A stretch of DNA of 64,000 nucleotides from Ariolimax columbianus. Lineage: Eukaryota > Mollusca > Gastropoda > Stylommatophora > Arionidae. The stretch is taken from the NCBI GenBank assembly GCA_036924085.1, contig JAVGWX010000012.1, positions 33,496,119 through 33,560,118 on the forward strand. The letters run 5' to 3'. The position numbers were made by a program, and so were the translations under genes. This document shows, in pieces, positions 1 through 10,066 of the stretch. Within the stretch, counting starts at the first letter, position 1, and every line of letters starts with the position of its first letter. The notes under the pieces were generated by a model. The model did not search any database. It saw nothing but the letters and a program-made list of their open reading frames with translations, and was not told the DNA's origin.

Positions 1-2400
1 TTCTTGTGTAGCCAGTATGTTCTGTTTTCCATTTGGCCATGTGTCTGGCCCTAATAGGCCTTTTGGACTATTCGTAGGTCACAATAGAATCTGGTTGTGG
101 TAGTCTTGCACCTTCTTTTGCCAGTCTGTCTGCCTCCTCGTTGCATTGGATGTTACAGTGGGATGGAACCCACTGTACCACTACTCTTTTTGGTGCAGAC
201 TTCTGGCATAGTTGACAGAGTACTGCTCTTAAATCGTTAAGTTCAGTATTTTTTTGGCTTTTAATGTTCTGTGACTACAGCCAGGGCATCTGTAAACAGG
301 ACTACCTGGCTTTCATTGCTTTCGCCTGTCAACATTGGTTCTACTGCAGCCCTCAGTGCCTCTGCCTCCGCTCTGAAAATGATTGAGAATTTTCCAGTTG
401 CCACTGCCAGTGTTATTTTTCTACCATTTGGTAGGCTCAGGAATACCCCTGCCCCTCCGTTCTGTGTTGCGTTTGTTACAGAACCGTCGGTGTATGCATG
501 GGTCCATTCTATGCTTGGGTAGTTTTCCGTTATGTACCTCAGGGTTATGTCTCTTCTTTCTTTTTCAGTCTGGCTGTTCTTGTTTCCAATACCTGGTATA
601 TTTTCTACCACCTCCGGAATGATATGATGCTTCCAGGTAGGTTTGCGTACAGTAGAGATGGGCTTTGGTATTGTTACGGTGTTCATAGAGTCTTCGCTCA
701 TCTTTGCTTTGGCTATTTCTGCAAAGTTTCTCCACTTTAGTTTCCCTTTTTCAAATCTATTTAGTCTCTGGTGCACTGGATGGTCTGTCAGTCTTCTGAG
801 TTTCTCTGCTTGCTGCTGGGCTCTGCAGTCTCTTCTGTCGGTCATGGATTGCAGATTTGAAATCTTTTCAAGTTCTACAATTAGCGTTGACTTCATGCCT
901 CCTGTTATAACTCTCATGGCTTGGTTTTGAAGTTTGCTAATTTTATCAAAGTTCGTCTTTGCTGCTGTTGTCCATGCCGCAATGCCATACTCGAGAACTG
1001 ATCTCACTCTTCCAGTGTACAGTTTCTTAAGTATTCTTTCGTCTGCTTCCCAGCTTGTGCCAGCAAGTTTCCTCATGATTGTCATTCTTTGTCTGGCTCT
1101 CATTCGGTTTCTCTCGATTTGACTTTTCCATGTCATGCGCCGATCAAATCCGACTCCCAAGTAGTTTGGGTTGTCGTTTGGCCGCAGGTATTTGCCGTTA
1201 AGACTTATCTTGGTGTTCTGAGGTTTATTTGAAAGCGAGAATTTCGTACATGTTGTTTTTTCCTCGTTTATTTTGACCAACCATGAGTTCACCCACTCTT
1301 CCAACGATGTTAGGGCCTGCTGCATCCGATTGCTTGCTACGGTGAGATTTTTTTCAGAGGTCCTCATAGCCAGATCGTCTGCAAACATGGAGCTCATCCA
1401 TTTCATTCATTGTTAGTTTTGCCATCATGTGCTCCTCTGGTGCCTCTTTTGTTCTTCACTAATGCCTGTATGCCTGTCTGTAGGAACATCAATGTGGTTT
1501 GCTCTGGCAAACTATAAAGGCGTTTGCTACTTTTTTTCCAGTAAGCATGTTTTCGCCCTGCTTGATAGTAATTTGTTTATTTGATGGTGTTTCGTCATTC
1601 ATGGCTCTGACTAAATTCCATAGTTTGTTCCCTTCTTTATCTAAATTGAGGCTTTCTGTTTTGTTTTTCCAGCTGTCTCTTGTTATTTGGTTTAGTATTC
1701 TTTTGTATTTCGCCGTGATGGCCTTGAGAGCGATATGTGCCTCCATAGATTGCTCTCTCTCTGCCACGTTCCTATCATTTGAGACTTCATCCTCCGCTTT
1801 CTGCAGTTCATCATTCCAATATGGCTTGTAGTTTTCCCTTGCCCCTCTTGGGGTGGTTTCGGTGGCTGCTTGCATTATTGCTTTGCTTAGGCTTTCCACC
1901 ATAGGTTTCACATTGGTATTTCGTGTATTGATGGTTTCACACAGTCCATCTGTCAGCATTGCAAATCTGTCCCAGTCGGCTCGTTTATAGTTCCAACGTG
2001 GGAGCGGTTTTATTTCCTGTGGGCCTACTTCCATATAAATTTCTACCCTAATTGGCCTGTGGCCGCTACCTGCCAATTGGTCAAGCACCTGGCGGTCTAT
2101 TTTGTGGTGAATATCGCCCGTGGAAAAGGCCAAGTCTGGAGTGGAGGTGGTGTGCCATGTTCTAGAATAGAAGTTAGGGCTGTCCTCCGGCCTATTGATA
2201 AAATAGAGATTTGTGTCTATCTTCCAGTTTTCCACTTCATCACCTCTGTTGTCTGTGTCCGAATATCCACATCTCTCCGAGTGGCTGTTGAAGTCTCCAA
2301 CCACTAAGCAGCTGGAGTCCTTGATTTCCATACTCGAGAGCGAAATGTCTTTGTTGGGTGGGCCATACAGGTTGAAGATGCGGATCTTCGTTTCTTGGGA
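1..2400 (-). mobile_element. Non-LTR retrotransposon (LINE with endonuclease, RT remnant and RNase H), decayed and truncated
   Basis: Read on the minus strand, this stretch gives in order an APE-type endonuclease, the last part of a reverse transcriptase and an RNase H domain, the order known for RNase H-bearing LINEs of animals. The RNase H continues past the stop at 261: a frame shift away, at about 90-200, there is WVPSHCNIQCNEEADRLAKEG, the usual end of the domain. The element therefore leaves the window at the left edge. At the right it stops at about 2400, where a 52-bp satellite begins, so its 5' end is missing. The middle of the reverse transcriptase is also missing: the text before the RT fingers joins the FADD motif at about 1400. 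It is a dead copy. Confidence 0.85.
261..1406 (-). pseudogene. LINE reverse transcriptase C-terminal part plus RNase H
   Basis: The frame opens directly at SMFADDLAM, the catalytic YADD-type motif of the palm, and continues through thumb and connector (NYLGVGFDRRMTW; SVLEYGIAAW) into RNase H with HAYTDGSV, AEAEALRAAV and VLFTDALAVV supplying three acidic residues. The fingers and first palm motifs are absent: upstream (1407-1489) another frame still reads MNEMDE, the usual start of the RT domain, and then joins the FADD region. This is best explained by an internal deletion of several hundred bases. The stop at 261 lies inside RNase H. Confidence 0.8.
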
Positions 2401-2478
2401 CACACATATAACATTGCACTTATCAATCATTGGACACATACAAAGAATTGGACACACATATAACATTGCCCTTATCAA
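1489..2478 (-). pseudogene. LINE endonuclease (exonuclease-endonuclease-phosphatase fold) fragment
   Basis: The open frame holds NLYGPP, then LVVGDFNSH, TSTPDLAF and AGSGHRPI, which line up with the conserved blocks of LINE APE endonucleases that nick target DNA. The final block is normally SDH; here the Asp codon position (2062-2064) reads Gly, which should disable catalysis unless the family uses a variant. The first 25 or so residues of the frame come from the neighbouring 52-bp satellite, so the true 5' end of the protein is missing. The frame ends at a stop at 1489, in the linker that normally precedes the reverse transcriptase. Confidence 0.8.
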
Positions 2479-2754
2479 TCATTGGACACATACAAAGAAT
2501 TGGACACACATATAACATTGCACTTATCAATCATTGGACACATACAAAGAATTGGACACACATATACCATTGCACTTATGAATCATTAGACAAATACAAA
2601 GAATTAGATACCCATATAACATTGCACTTATCAATCATTGGACACATACAAAGAATTGGACACAAATATAACATTGCACTTATCAATCATTGGACACATA
2701 CAAAGAATTGGACACACATATAACATTGCACTTATCAATCATTGGACACACACA
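2401..2754 (+). repeat. 52-bp minisatellite, about 7 copies
   Basis: Unit contains CATATAACATTGCACTTATC and TCATTGGACACATACAAAG. Copies begin at 2401 and 2453 and continue to the edge of a mariner insertion. A further partial unit (ATTGGACACATATATATCAA) lies at 3526-3557, right of that mariner, so the mariner landed inside the array. Confidence 0.9.
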
Positions 2755-3519
2755 GGAGGGACAGTCATTAAGTAACAGCAATTGTATTATAAAGTCCATG
2801 GAAGTGAATGTACAACGGACAATCTTATTTCAGGACACCAAAATGGCTCTAAATCTTTACTCCATATAAGGAGTATGACGATCGAGCAGTATGCGCATGA
2901 GCAATATCGCAAACAACATGGCCGCTCCACTGTCGACTTTACCGCGGGCAAACATCGATGCATTATTTTTGTGTGATCAGAGGGTGTGAAAACTTCTGAA
3001 ATTTACAGAAGAATGAAGGTTAAGAATGGAGACAGTTGTTTGAGTCAGAAGAAAGTATTTAAATGGGTAGATGAATTTCAAAAAGGAAGACAAAATGGCA
3101 TTGATGAACCGCGGTGTGGGAGATCAGCAATCGCGGCAACTGACACAGTGAAACTGCAGATCGACCAGCCAGTCCGTGGCAACAGACGAGTCACGATTGA
3201 TGCAATTGCCCTACATTTAAACATGAGCCATGACTTTGCGCGCAGAAAATTGTCAATGATGACCTCGGATATAGAAAAGTGTGTACCAGAAGGGTCCCAA
3301 GGCAGCTGACAATTATGTAATTGAGGCGGTGAAAAGTTGGTTAAAGGTAACACAAACAATCTTTTTTACCTGGGGGCATTCACAAGCTAGTAGACATGCA
3401 CACAAAGTGTATATTCAGATACGAAGACAACGTCGGAAAATTCGAATTTAAAAAATATGTTTCCCATCTTTGAAAAAAAGTTATTAATATAATTGCTGTT
3501 ACCTAATGACTGTTCCTCG
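2755..3519 (+). mobile_element. Internally deleted mariner element with terminal inverted repeats
   Basis: The ends are inverted repeats of about 28 bp: GGAGGGACAGTCATTAAGTA at 2755 and its inverse ending at 3519 (GACTGTTCCTCG). TA follows the right end at 3520-3521; CA, perhaps a mutated TA, precedes the left. The inside encodes the mariner N-terminal helix-turn-helix region from the ATG at 2875, with an in-frame TGA at 2974 just before SEGVKTSEIYRRMK. The frame breaks again at about 3307. A scrap of the transposase C-terminus follows at about 3370-3480, so the catalytic D,D core is deleted. The left 52-bp array flanks it on both sides. Confidence 0.85.
2875..3309 (+). pseudogene. Mariner transposase, N-terminal DNA-binding part
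   Basis: Recognised by KTSEIYRRMK, SQKKVFKWVDEFQKGR, RCGRSAIAATD and RRVTIDAIALHLNMS, the paired helix-turn-helix region that binds the terminal repeats in mariner transposases. One in-frame TGA (2974-2976) and loss of frame after about residue 145 break it. No catalytic Asp motif remains. Confidence 0.85.
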
Positions 3520-4026
3520 TATTTCATTGGACACATATATATCAATACACTTATTTACGAGAGGACTTCAAATGAAAACATTAAATGCATTATTTTGGTA
3601 GATTGATTCTCAAAAAGTGAAACACAGCTGTATCATTTGTCGACGTAGTTCCCAGCGCCTATAAAGTGAATGGATTCCTTTAGAAACAAATTCCCTTGGC
3701 CATGCACCACCTTCTGAACCTCTTCATTGGACCTGAAAGTCTTTCCTCACAATGGCTCTTTTAGTCGTCCGTAGACGTGGAAATCACTTGACTGCGTGTC
3801 GAAGATGACTCTTGAGAAGAATTTTATATCTGCCATTGTGACAGTGCTCTTTTTGGGCATGCAGTGCTCTAATATAACGCCTCGGTAATCCCCAAAAGAG
3901 AGTAAACGTAACCTACCCTGCAGATTACTGCGTGCGAAACGTCTTCGGTGTCGATGAGGAGGGATGGCGCCATTACTTGCTCTCTCTCACTTTCTCGCTC
4001 TTCGTTTCAGGCTCGTGGAAGTGAAC

Positions 4027-5965
4027 TCACGTTTTATCTCCACTAACAATTCTTGCTAGGAAACCATCAACCCAGGTTTCATCTCAAGTAACAATTCTTG
4101 CTAGGAAACCATCAACCCAGGTTTCATCTCCAGTAACAATTCTTGCTAGGAAACCATCAACCCAGGTTTCCTCTCCAGTAACAATTCTTCCTAGGAAACC
4201 ATCAACCCAGGTTTCATCTCCAGTAACAATTCTTCCTAGGAAACCATCAACCCAGGTTTCCTCTCCAGTAACAATTCTTGCTAGGAAACCATCTAACCAG
4301 GTTTCATTTCCAGTAACAATTCTTGCTAGGAAACCATTAACCCAGGTTTCATCTCCAGTAACAATTCTTGCTAGGAAACCATCAACCCAGGTTTCATCTC
4401 CAGTAACAATTCTTGTTAGGAAACCATCAACCCAGGTTTCATCTCCAGTAACAATTCTTGCTAGGAAACCATCAACCCAGGTTTCATCTACAGTAACAAT
4501 TCTTGCTAGGAAACCATCAACCCAGGTTTCATCTCCAGTAACAATTCTTGCTAGGAAACCATCAACCCAGGTTTCATCTACAGTAACAATTCTTCCTAGG
4601 AAACCATCAACCCAGGTTTCATCTCCAGTAACAATTCTTGCTAGGAAACCATCAACCCAGGTTTCATCTCCAGTAACAATTCTTGCTAGGAAACCATCAA
4701 CCCAGGTTTAATCTCCAGTAACAATTCTTGCTAGGAAACCATCAACCCAGGTTTCATCTCCAGTAACAATTCTTGCTAGGAAACCATCAGCCTAGGTTTC
4801 ATCTCCCGTAACAATTCTTGCTAGGAAACCATTAACCCAGGTTTCATCTCCAGTAACAATTCTTGCTAGGAAACCATTAACCCAGGTTTCATCTCCAGTA
4901 ACAATTCTTGCTAGGAAACCATCAGCCTAGGTTTCATCTCCCGTAACAATTCTTGCTAGGAAACCATCAACCCAGGTTTCATCTCCAGTAACAATTCTTG
5001 TTAGGAAATCATCAACCCAGGTTTCATCTAAAGTAACAATTCTTGTTAGGAAACCATCAACCCAGGTTTCATCTACAGTAACAATTCTTGCTAGGAAACC
5101 ATCAACCCAGGTTTCATCTCTAGTAACAATTCTTGCTAGGAAACCATCAACCCAGGTTTCATCTACAGTAACAATTCTTCCTAGGAAACCATCAACCCAG
5201 GTTTCATCTCCAGTAACAATTCTTGCTAGGAAACCATCAGCCCAGGTTTCATCTCCCGTAACAATTCTTGCTAGGAAACCATCAACCCAGGTTTCATCTC
5301 CAGTAACAATTCTTGTTAGGAAATCATCAATCCAGGTTTCATCTCCAGTAACAATTCTTGCTAGGAAACCATCAGCCCAGGTTTCATCTCTAGTAACAAT
5401 TCTTGCTAGGAAACCATCAACCCATGTTTAATCTCCGGTAACAATTCTTGCTAGGAAACCATCAACTCAGGTTTCATCTCCAGTAACAATTCTTGCTAGG
5501 AAACCATCAGCCCAGGTTTTATCTCCAGTAACAATTCTTGTTAGGAAACCATCAACCCAGGTTTCATTTCTAGTAACAATTCTTGCTAGGAAACCATCAA
5601 CCCAGGTTTCATTTCTAGTAACAATTCTTGATAGGAAACCATCAACCCAGGTTTAATCTCCAGTAACAATTTTTCCTAGGAAATCATCAACCCAGGTTTC
5701 ATCTCCAGTAACAATTCTTGATAGGAAACCATCAACCCAGGTTTCATCCCCAGTAACAATTCTTCCTAGGAAACCATCAACCCAGGTTTCATCCCCAGTA
5801 ACAATTCTTCCTAGGAAACCATCAACCCAGGTTTCATCCCCAGTAACAATTCTTCCTAGGAAACCATCAACCCAGGTTTCATCCCCAGTAACAATTCTTC
5901 CTAGGAAACCATCAACCCAGGTTTCATCCAAAGTAACAATTCTTTTTAAGAAACCATAACCTTCT
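4027..5965 (-). repeat. 45-bp satellite made of a mariner catalytic-core segment, about 43 copies
   Basis: Each unit is 45 bp and reads on the minus strand as 15 residues, DGFLARIVTGDETWV, the segment holding the first catalytic Asp (GDETW) of mariner. The single-copy parental segment is at about 5930-5990 (YGFLKRIVTLDETWV). The copies next to it (about 5650-5930) are nearly identical and still open; those further left carry substitutions and stops (for example CAGGTTTAATCTCC variants). A related mariner at 34.9-35.65 kb has the segment only once, so the expansion is local to this copy. Confidence 0.95.
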
Positions 5966-6042
5966 GCTTCAAAGGGCCACAAATGATCCTGACAGACATG
6001 AACGCGTCGTTGTTTCAATTCTAGAATAACACACCGTGGCAC

Positions 6043-6237
6043 CTATCTTGCAGACATGTTGTGGTACTGTTGCACATCATGGATGATGTGGTGGGCTGAA
6101 CCTTGACTGATGTTTAGATGTGCGGCAATTTCATTGACAGTAAATTGGCGACTTTCCTTTACGAGGCGGTCAACGGCTGCAATCAACTCTCGGGTAACTT
6201 CTCGATGTACGTGACTTTGTCGTGAACAGTCTGTCAC
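6043..6237 (-). pseudogene. Mariner transposase N-terminal fragment
   Basis: Contains ESRQFTVNEIAAHLNISQGS and HHIIHDVQQYHNMSAR, the second helix-turn-helix of a mariner transposase. A stop at 6043 and a frame change separate it from the continuation VPRCVILELKQRRVHVCQDH at about 5975-6042, which leads into the array. Confidence 0.8.
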
Positions 6238-6639
6238 AGAACTGCCGCCGTTTTGGAAATCCTACTCCCCTCATACACTTCCTGGAGTGGAAGATAATTT
6301 TCACCTTACTTAATTTTTATTCGTAGATAAATTTCTATAGGTTTTACTCCTTCGCTGCTAAAAAAAAAACGGATAACAAAACACTGCTACTTTTTGGTGC
6401 ATGTGAATAGTGAGACGGTCCTTTTGTAACTGCAATTATGACCTCACGCTGTTCGTCTGCACCGTAATGGCACGCGAAAGACATTCTTTACATTATTAAC
6501 AACCATATTAACAAGTTACAACACAAAGGCATTGTTTTCCTAAATTTCGATACCACTTTTAAGGTTTTCACTTGAAGCCCTTTCGTATATAAAATACTAT
6601 TTATTCTTCTAATCGATTGTCAGTTTCATTCGTACCTTA

Positions 6640-7002
6640 GGGGATCAAGATGCTGAGCAGCGTATGAGCTGCAGCGGTCAGCGACCCATAGCTGACTGTT
6701 AGAATCAGGGCCAGCGAACCAGTGCTGCCAAGACCCTTCTACACCTCCACGCGGTGATCCTGGATAACAGGCTGCAGCAGGGCAGACTGGCTAAGGAGAA
6801 GGGATCGAAGAGGGAATGCTAACCCGGTACTCAAAAAATGCTTGCTGAAGTCGGATGTGTTGGACCGAAAGGTGCAAATATCGCAGCCAAGCTGTAAACT
6901 ACGACACAACGCATTCCGTTCTCTGGACTACATTTTGCTACTTAAGCCTTTTCAGGGTTTGGTAATGGGAAATTGAGAACGAACGAAGAAGAAAAAGAAG
7001 AT
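6640..7002 (+). mobile_element. SINE family A, nearly full copy
   Basis: Starts GGGATCAAGATGCTGAGCAG and ends GAGAACGAACGAAGAAGAAA. Internal blocks are CCTGGATAACAGGCTGCAGC, GAAGTCGGATGTGTTGGACC and AGCTGTAAACTACGACACAA. At least ten full, partial or diverged copies lie in the window on both strands, so it is a dispersed repeat. No polymerase III A/B boxes could be picked out at its head. The tail is rich in GAAGAA. Confidence 0.85.
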
Positions 7003-7436
7003 TCGTAACTTAGTCTCAAAAGATGTGTGATTAGCGCCTAGTCCTATCGTAGACGAACGATAAATTAGCTGGTTTCGTGTAAACAATGTTCCTGTAAAGT
7101 TGAAAATCAAAAAGAGAAGGTTTCAGTCACTGTCCGAGAAAATAAAAAATACATTCATTGTTAACTTTTTCGGTTTAAAAAAAAAAATCTCCATCTGTCG
7201 TTGTCAATTTCATCCTTATTTCTGGTATACCTATTATTTCTGTCAATTGTTTCAAAATCAAAGGTTGTGTTCTTGTCAATCATTTTTTCGTTTTTCTTTT
7301 TCGTCTTTTTATGTAATTGCCACTCCAGCCATCTTTACTAATTTGTCATGCGGTTTAGTGTTTCCCCATTCTCGTTGTTCTGAAATATATCAAATTCTTA
7401 ATTTGGAGAAATGAAATTATTCAATCGCCCCTTTAT
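7003..7436. other. No gene recognised
   Basis: AT-rich sequence. An open frame at 7100-7414 has no domain, signal peptide or neighbour to support it and is not called. Confidence 0.6.
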
Positions 7437-7437
7437 A

Positions 7438-7815
7438 TGATGAAATCAAATTCTTATTTCTTGTCATCAAATTCTGCATTCGTGTCATCAAATTCTGCAT
7501 TCGTGTCATCAAATTCTACAGTCGTGTCATCAAATTCTGCATTCGTGTCATCAAATTCTACATTAGGGACATCACATTCTTCATTCGTGTCATCAAATTC
7601 TTCATTCCTGTCATCAAATTCTGCATTCGTGTCATCACATTTTGCATTCGTGTCATCAAATTCTTCATTTGTGTCATCAAATTCTTCATTTGTGTCATCA
7701 AATTCTACATTCGTGTCATCAGATTTTGCATTCGTGTCATCAAATTCTTCATTCCTGTCATCAAATTTTGCATTCGTGTCATCAAATTCTTAATTTGTGT
7801 TATCAAATTCTTAAT
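7438..7815 (+). repeat. 21-bp minisatellite, about 18 copies
   Basis: Unit TCATCAAATTCTGCATTCGT plus G. As 21 is a multiple of three, it leaves an open frame of SSNSAFV repeats, which is a property of the period and not evidence of a protein. Confidence 0.9.
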
Positions 7816-8049
7816 ATGTTTACACCGAATGTGTGCACCCTTCTTCTTTAAAATACATAACAAAAAGCGTTTGAATGACAAGCAGTTAGAACTCTAGCCT
7901 CTAACATTGAAATTCCTGCTATCATGTAAACCATAGCGCAATCGCGTTCCTGACTCTTAATGAAGTGAACTGTGTGCTCCCACCTCTTACAGTAAAGTCT
8001 TCAACACCTCATTCCGACGGCAGTCTGCGCTATGTAACTACTTTCACCA

Positions 8050-8055
8050 TTTATT
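8050..8055 (-). promoter_or_regulatory. Candidate poly(A) signal AATAAA
   Basis: Minus-strand AATAAA about 50 bases after the TAA of the cysteine-rich frame at 8105. Spacing suits a terminal exon with a short 3' UTR. Confidence 0.35.
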
Positions 8056-8104
8056 GAACAAATACATATTACATATCTTGTGTTTGCCTACATAAATTAC
8101 ATAC

Positions 8105-8378
8105 TTACATCATTAATTTACTCATTCGTTCGTTCAAATTATCATGTTTCTCCAATACGAAGCATTGGTCACCACTACTGCAGTCCCCTTTAACAGAAAT
8201 ACTGTTTCCAGGCAAAATGCAGCATTCAACTTTTTGCTTCAGTGCACTGGTTTTAACTGCAGCTGGTCCCATTACAGGAAGTCTGTATCGAAGCTTTTCC
8301 AGTGGCTGATTATAATGACAGTCCTTTTTTACATGATCGTTTTGCCAGCCCCAAGCACAGTCCTCTTTATACGCTTTT
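8105..8378 (-). CDS. Candidate cysteine-rich terminal exon (unknown protein)
   Basis: This minus-strand frame ends in TAA at 8105 and is followed by AATAAA at 8050-8055. It has six to seven cysteines, including a Cys-Cys pair (KVECCILPG) and GDCSSGDQC near the end, an arrangement that suits a small disulphide-rich secreted protein, and its composition looks protein-like, not simple repeat. The upstream side abuts the head of a SINE at about 8378, so no acceptor splice site could be seen with confidence and no start is visible. It may be a real last exon, a fragment cut by the SINE, or chance. I do not recognise the family and assign no function. Confidence 0.35.
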
Positions 8379-9093
8379 TGTGGGAACAAGATGCTGAGGA
8401 GTGCATGAGCTGCAGCGGACAATGATCCACAGCTGACTGATCAGGTCCAGCGGTCCACAGCTGACTGATCAGGTCCAGCGATCCACAGCTGACTGATCAG
8501 GTCCAGCGGTTTACAGCTGACTGATCAGGTCCAGCGGTCCACAGCTGACTGATCAGGTCCAGCGATCCACAGCTGACTGATCAGGTCCAGCGGTTTACAG
8601 CTGACTGATCAGGTCCAGCGATCCACAGCTGACTGATCAGGTCTAGCGGTTTACAGCTGACTGATCATATCCAGCGATCCACAGATGACTGATCAGGTCC
8701 AGCGATCTACAGCTGACTGACCGGTCCAGCAGCGATCCACAGCTGACTGATCAGGTCCAGCAACGATCCACAGCTGACTGATCAGGTCCAGCGATCCACA
8801 GCTGACTGCTACCGTCAGGTCCAGCGAACAAAGGTTCTGACAAGACGCTTCTCCACCTCCACGTGGTGATCCTGGATAACATTGTGCAACAGGGTATCTG
8901 GCTAAGGAGAAGGGATCGAAGAGGGAAAGCTAACGCGGTACTCAAAAATGCGTGATGAAGTTGGATGTGTCGGACAGAAATGTGCAAATATCACAGTCAA
9001 GCTGTAAACTATGACACAACGCATTCCATTTTCCGGGCAACATTCTGCTACTTGCGAAGCCTGAAAACGATAAATTGAGAATAAATGAAGAAG
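8378..9093 (+). mobile_element. SINE family A copy with an internal 28-bp tandem expansion
   Basis: Begins AACAAGATGCTGAGGAGTGC like the copy at 6640, and ends with the same GAAGTTGGATGTGTCGGACA, AGCTGTAAACTATGACACAA and GAGAATAAATGAAGAAG blocks. In place of the single AGCTGACTGTTAGAATCAGG segment of other copies it has about 14 tandem copies of that segment (8430-8820). Confidence 0.85.
8427..8822 (+). repeat. 28-bp minisatellite inside a SINE, about 14 copies
   Basis: Unit CCACAGCTGACTGATCAGGT plus CCAGCG(A/G)T; contains TGATCA. Single-copy counterparts lie in the SINE copies at 6690-6725 and 8790-8825. Some units carry GGTTTACAG in place of GATCCACAG, in a rough alternation. Confidence 0.9.
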
Positions 9094-9198
9094 GCGGCGC
9101 GGTATGCGTCATGCCTGGGATGGGATAGTGTGCATATTCTGTTCATCTTTGGTATCGCAGTTACATCATCGCTAACACTAACATTTCTACATTCTCAG

Positions 9199-9303
9199 GT
9201 GCAGCTTCTTCAAAGATGAACAAGAACTCACTGATGTACGCTCTTCTCCTGTTGGTAAAATCTTCACTGGCAAATATAGAATCTGTACCTCCCCCATGTT
9301 CAG
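9199..9303 (+). CDS. First coding exon of the TSPN-domain gene: signal peptide
   Basis: An acceptor-like site (CACTAACATTTCTACATTCTCAG, with a CTAAC branch-like motif) ends at 9198. The ATG at 9216-9218 opens MNKNSLMYALLLLVKSSLA, a good secretion signal with likely cleavage after SLA. The frame runs NIESVPPPCS to a donor G|GTAACA at 9304. Translation stops after one base of the next codon. The exon at 58985 begins with the last two bases of a codon, so the two splice in frame and give a secreted protein starting just before a TSPN domain. The acceptor before the ATG implies a non-coding 5' exon further left, which I could not identify. Confidence 0.6.
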
Positions 9304-9439
9304 GTAACAGGCTCTATGGATGCTCTTTCTTCAACCAGTTTTTGTTTGAGTTTAGTCGTCTGTTTCAAGAATTCTTTCTAAGTCTCTAAACTTTGGCTTA
9401 CAAAATAGACAGTGACGATTTGAACCGGTTAGAACCGCA

Positions 9440-9665
9440 GTTACAGCAATGAATGGGTGGATAGCAGCCAGCCACTCATAGCTGCCTGCTTACATCATAG
9501 TCAGCGAACTACAGCTGACCGAAACCTTACTCCGGCTCCAAGGGGTGGCCCTGAAAACAGGCTGCACTAGTGTAGTAAGGCAAACCCAGTAACCAACAAC
9601 GCCAGCCGAAATCGGATGTGTCGGTCGAGAGGAGAAGCCTCGCTTAATCTACGACACAACGTCAG
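9440..9665 (+). mobile_element. SINE family A, diverged subfamily copy
   Basis: Carries CCACTCATAGCTGCCTGCTT, GGTGGCCCTGAAAACAGGCT and ATCGGATGTGTCGGTCGAGA in the family A order, at clear divergence. A GAAGAA-rich tract follows at 9690-9800. Confidence 0.6.
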
Positions 9666-9689
9666 AGAATCCGTTTTTGTATGACGCCG

Positions 9690-9800
9690 AACAAGAAGAA
9701 GATGAAGACGACGAAGAAGAAAAAGAAGAAGAAGAAGAAAAGAAGAAGCAGTAGGAGAAAAAGAAGTAGAAGAATAAGAAGACAAAGAAGAAGGAGGAAC
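9690..9800 (+). repeat. (AAG)n-rich microsatellite
   Basis: Imperfect AAG tract following a family A SINE copy; likely its grown tail. Confidence 0.8.
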
Positions 9801-9834
9801 CTGCTGGTATCCATAATGGCAGCAACAAGGGTAG

Positions 9835-10035
9835 CGAATATTATCATCAGAGTCAGGTGAAAAACAAGTGGCGGCCCTGGAAACAGACTGCAACCATCCA
9901 GTCTGGATAAGAGATTAGAGATCAAAGAGGAAAGGCAAACCTGGTCCAAAAATGTAGTGCTAAAATTAGAAGTGCTGGTCTGAAACGCGCAGATATCCCA
10001 TCCTCGCTGTAAACTACGACAACGTCACAAACTGA
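9835..10035 (+). mobile_element. SINE family A, diverged partial copy
   Basis: Includes GGCGGCCCTGGAAACAGACT and GAAGTGCTGGTCTGAAACGC followed by CTCGCTGTAAACTACGACAA. Resembles the copy at 58295. Confidence 0.55.
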
Positions 10036-10066
10036 CGGACGCCAGTAAAGAAAATGAGTAATGAAA

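Larger units (their letters stand above)
3558..6585 (-). mobile_element. Mariner element expanded by an internal 45-bp satellite
   Basis: The outer ends are inverted repeats: CGAGAGGACTTCAAATGAAA at 3558 and the inverse of CTTGAAGCCCTTTCG ending at 6585, each flanked by TA (3556-3557 and 6586-6587). Between them a mariner transposase runs on the minus strand: helix-turn-helix part at 6043-6237, the stretch up to the first catalytic motif at about 5930-6042, and a decayed C-terminal part at about 3620-4025 (GVILEHCMPK, then FRSNEEVQKVVH). The second catalytic motif (HDN-type) is missing between those two pieces. Some 1.9 kb of tandem repeat lies in the middle. Without it the element would be about 1.1 kb, close to normal mariner size. 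Confidence 0.88.

Noticed and set aside
4027..5965. CRISPR-like array
   Set aside because: Regular 45-bp repeats, but without spacers, in a eukaryotic sequence, and clearly derived from mariner.
8105..8378. Conotoxin-like peptide reading of the cysteine-rich frame
   Set aside because: A C...C...CC...C...C order is present, but spacing is far wider than in such peptides and no precursor features are seen. Left as unknown.
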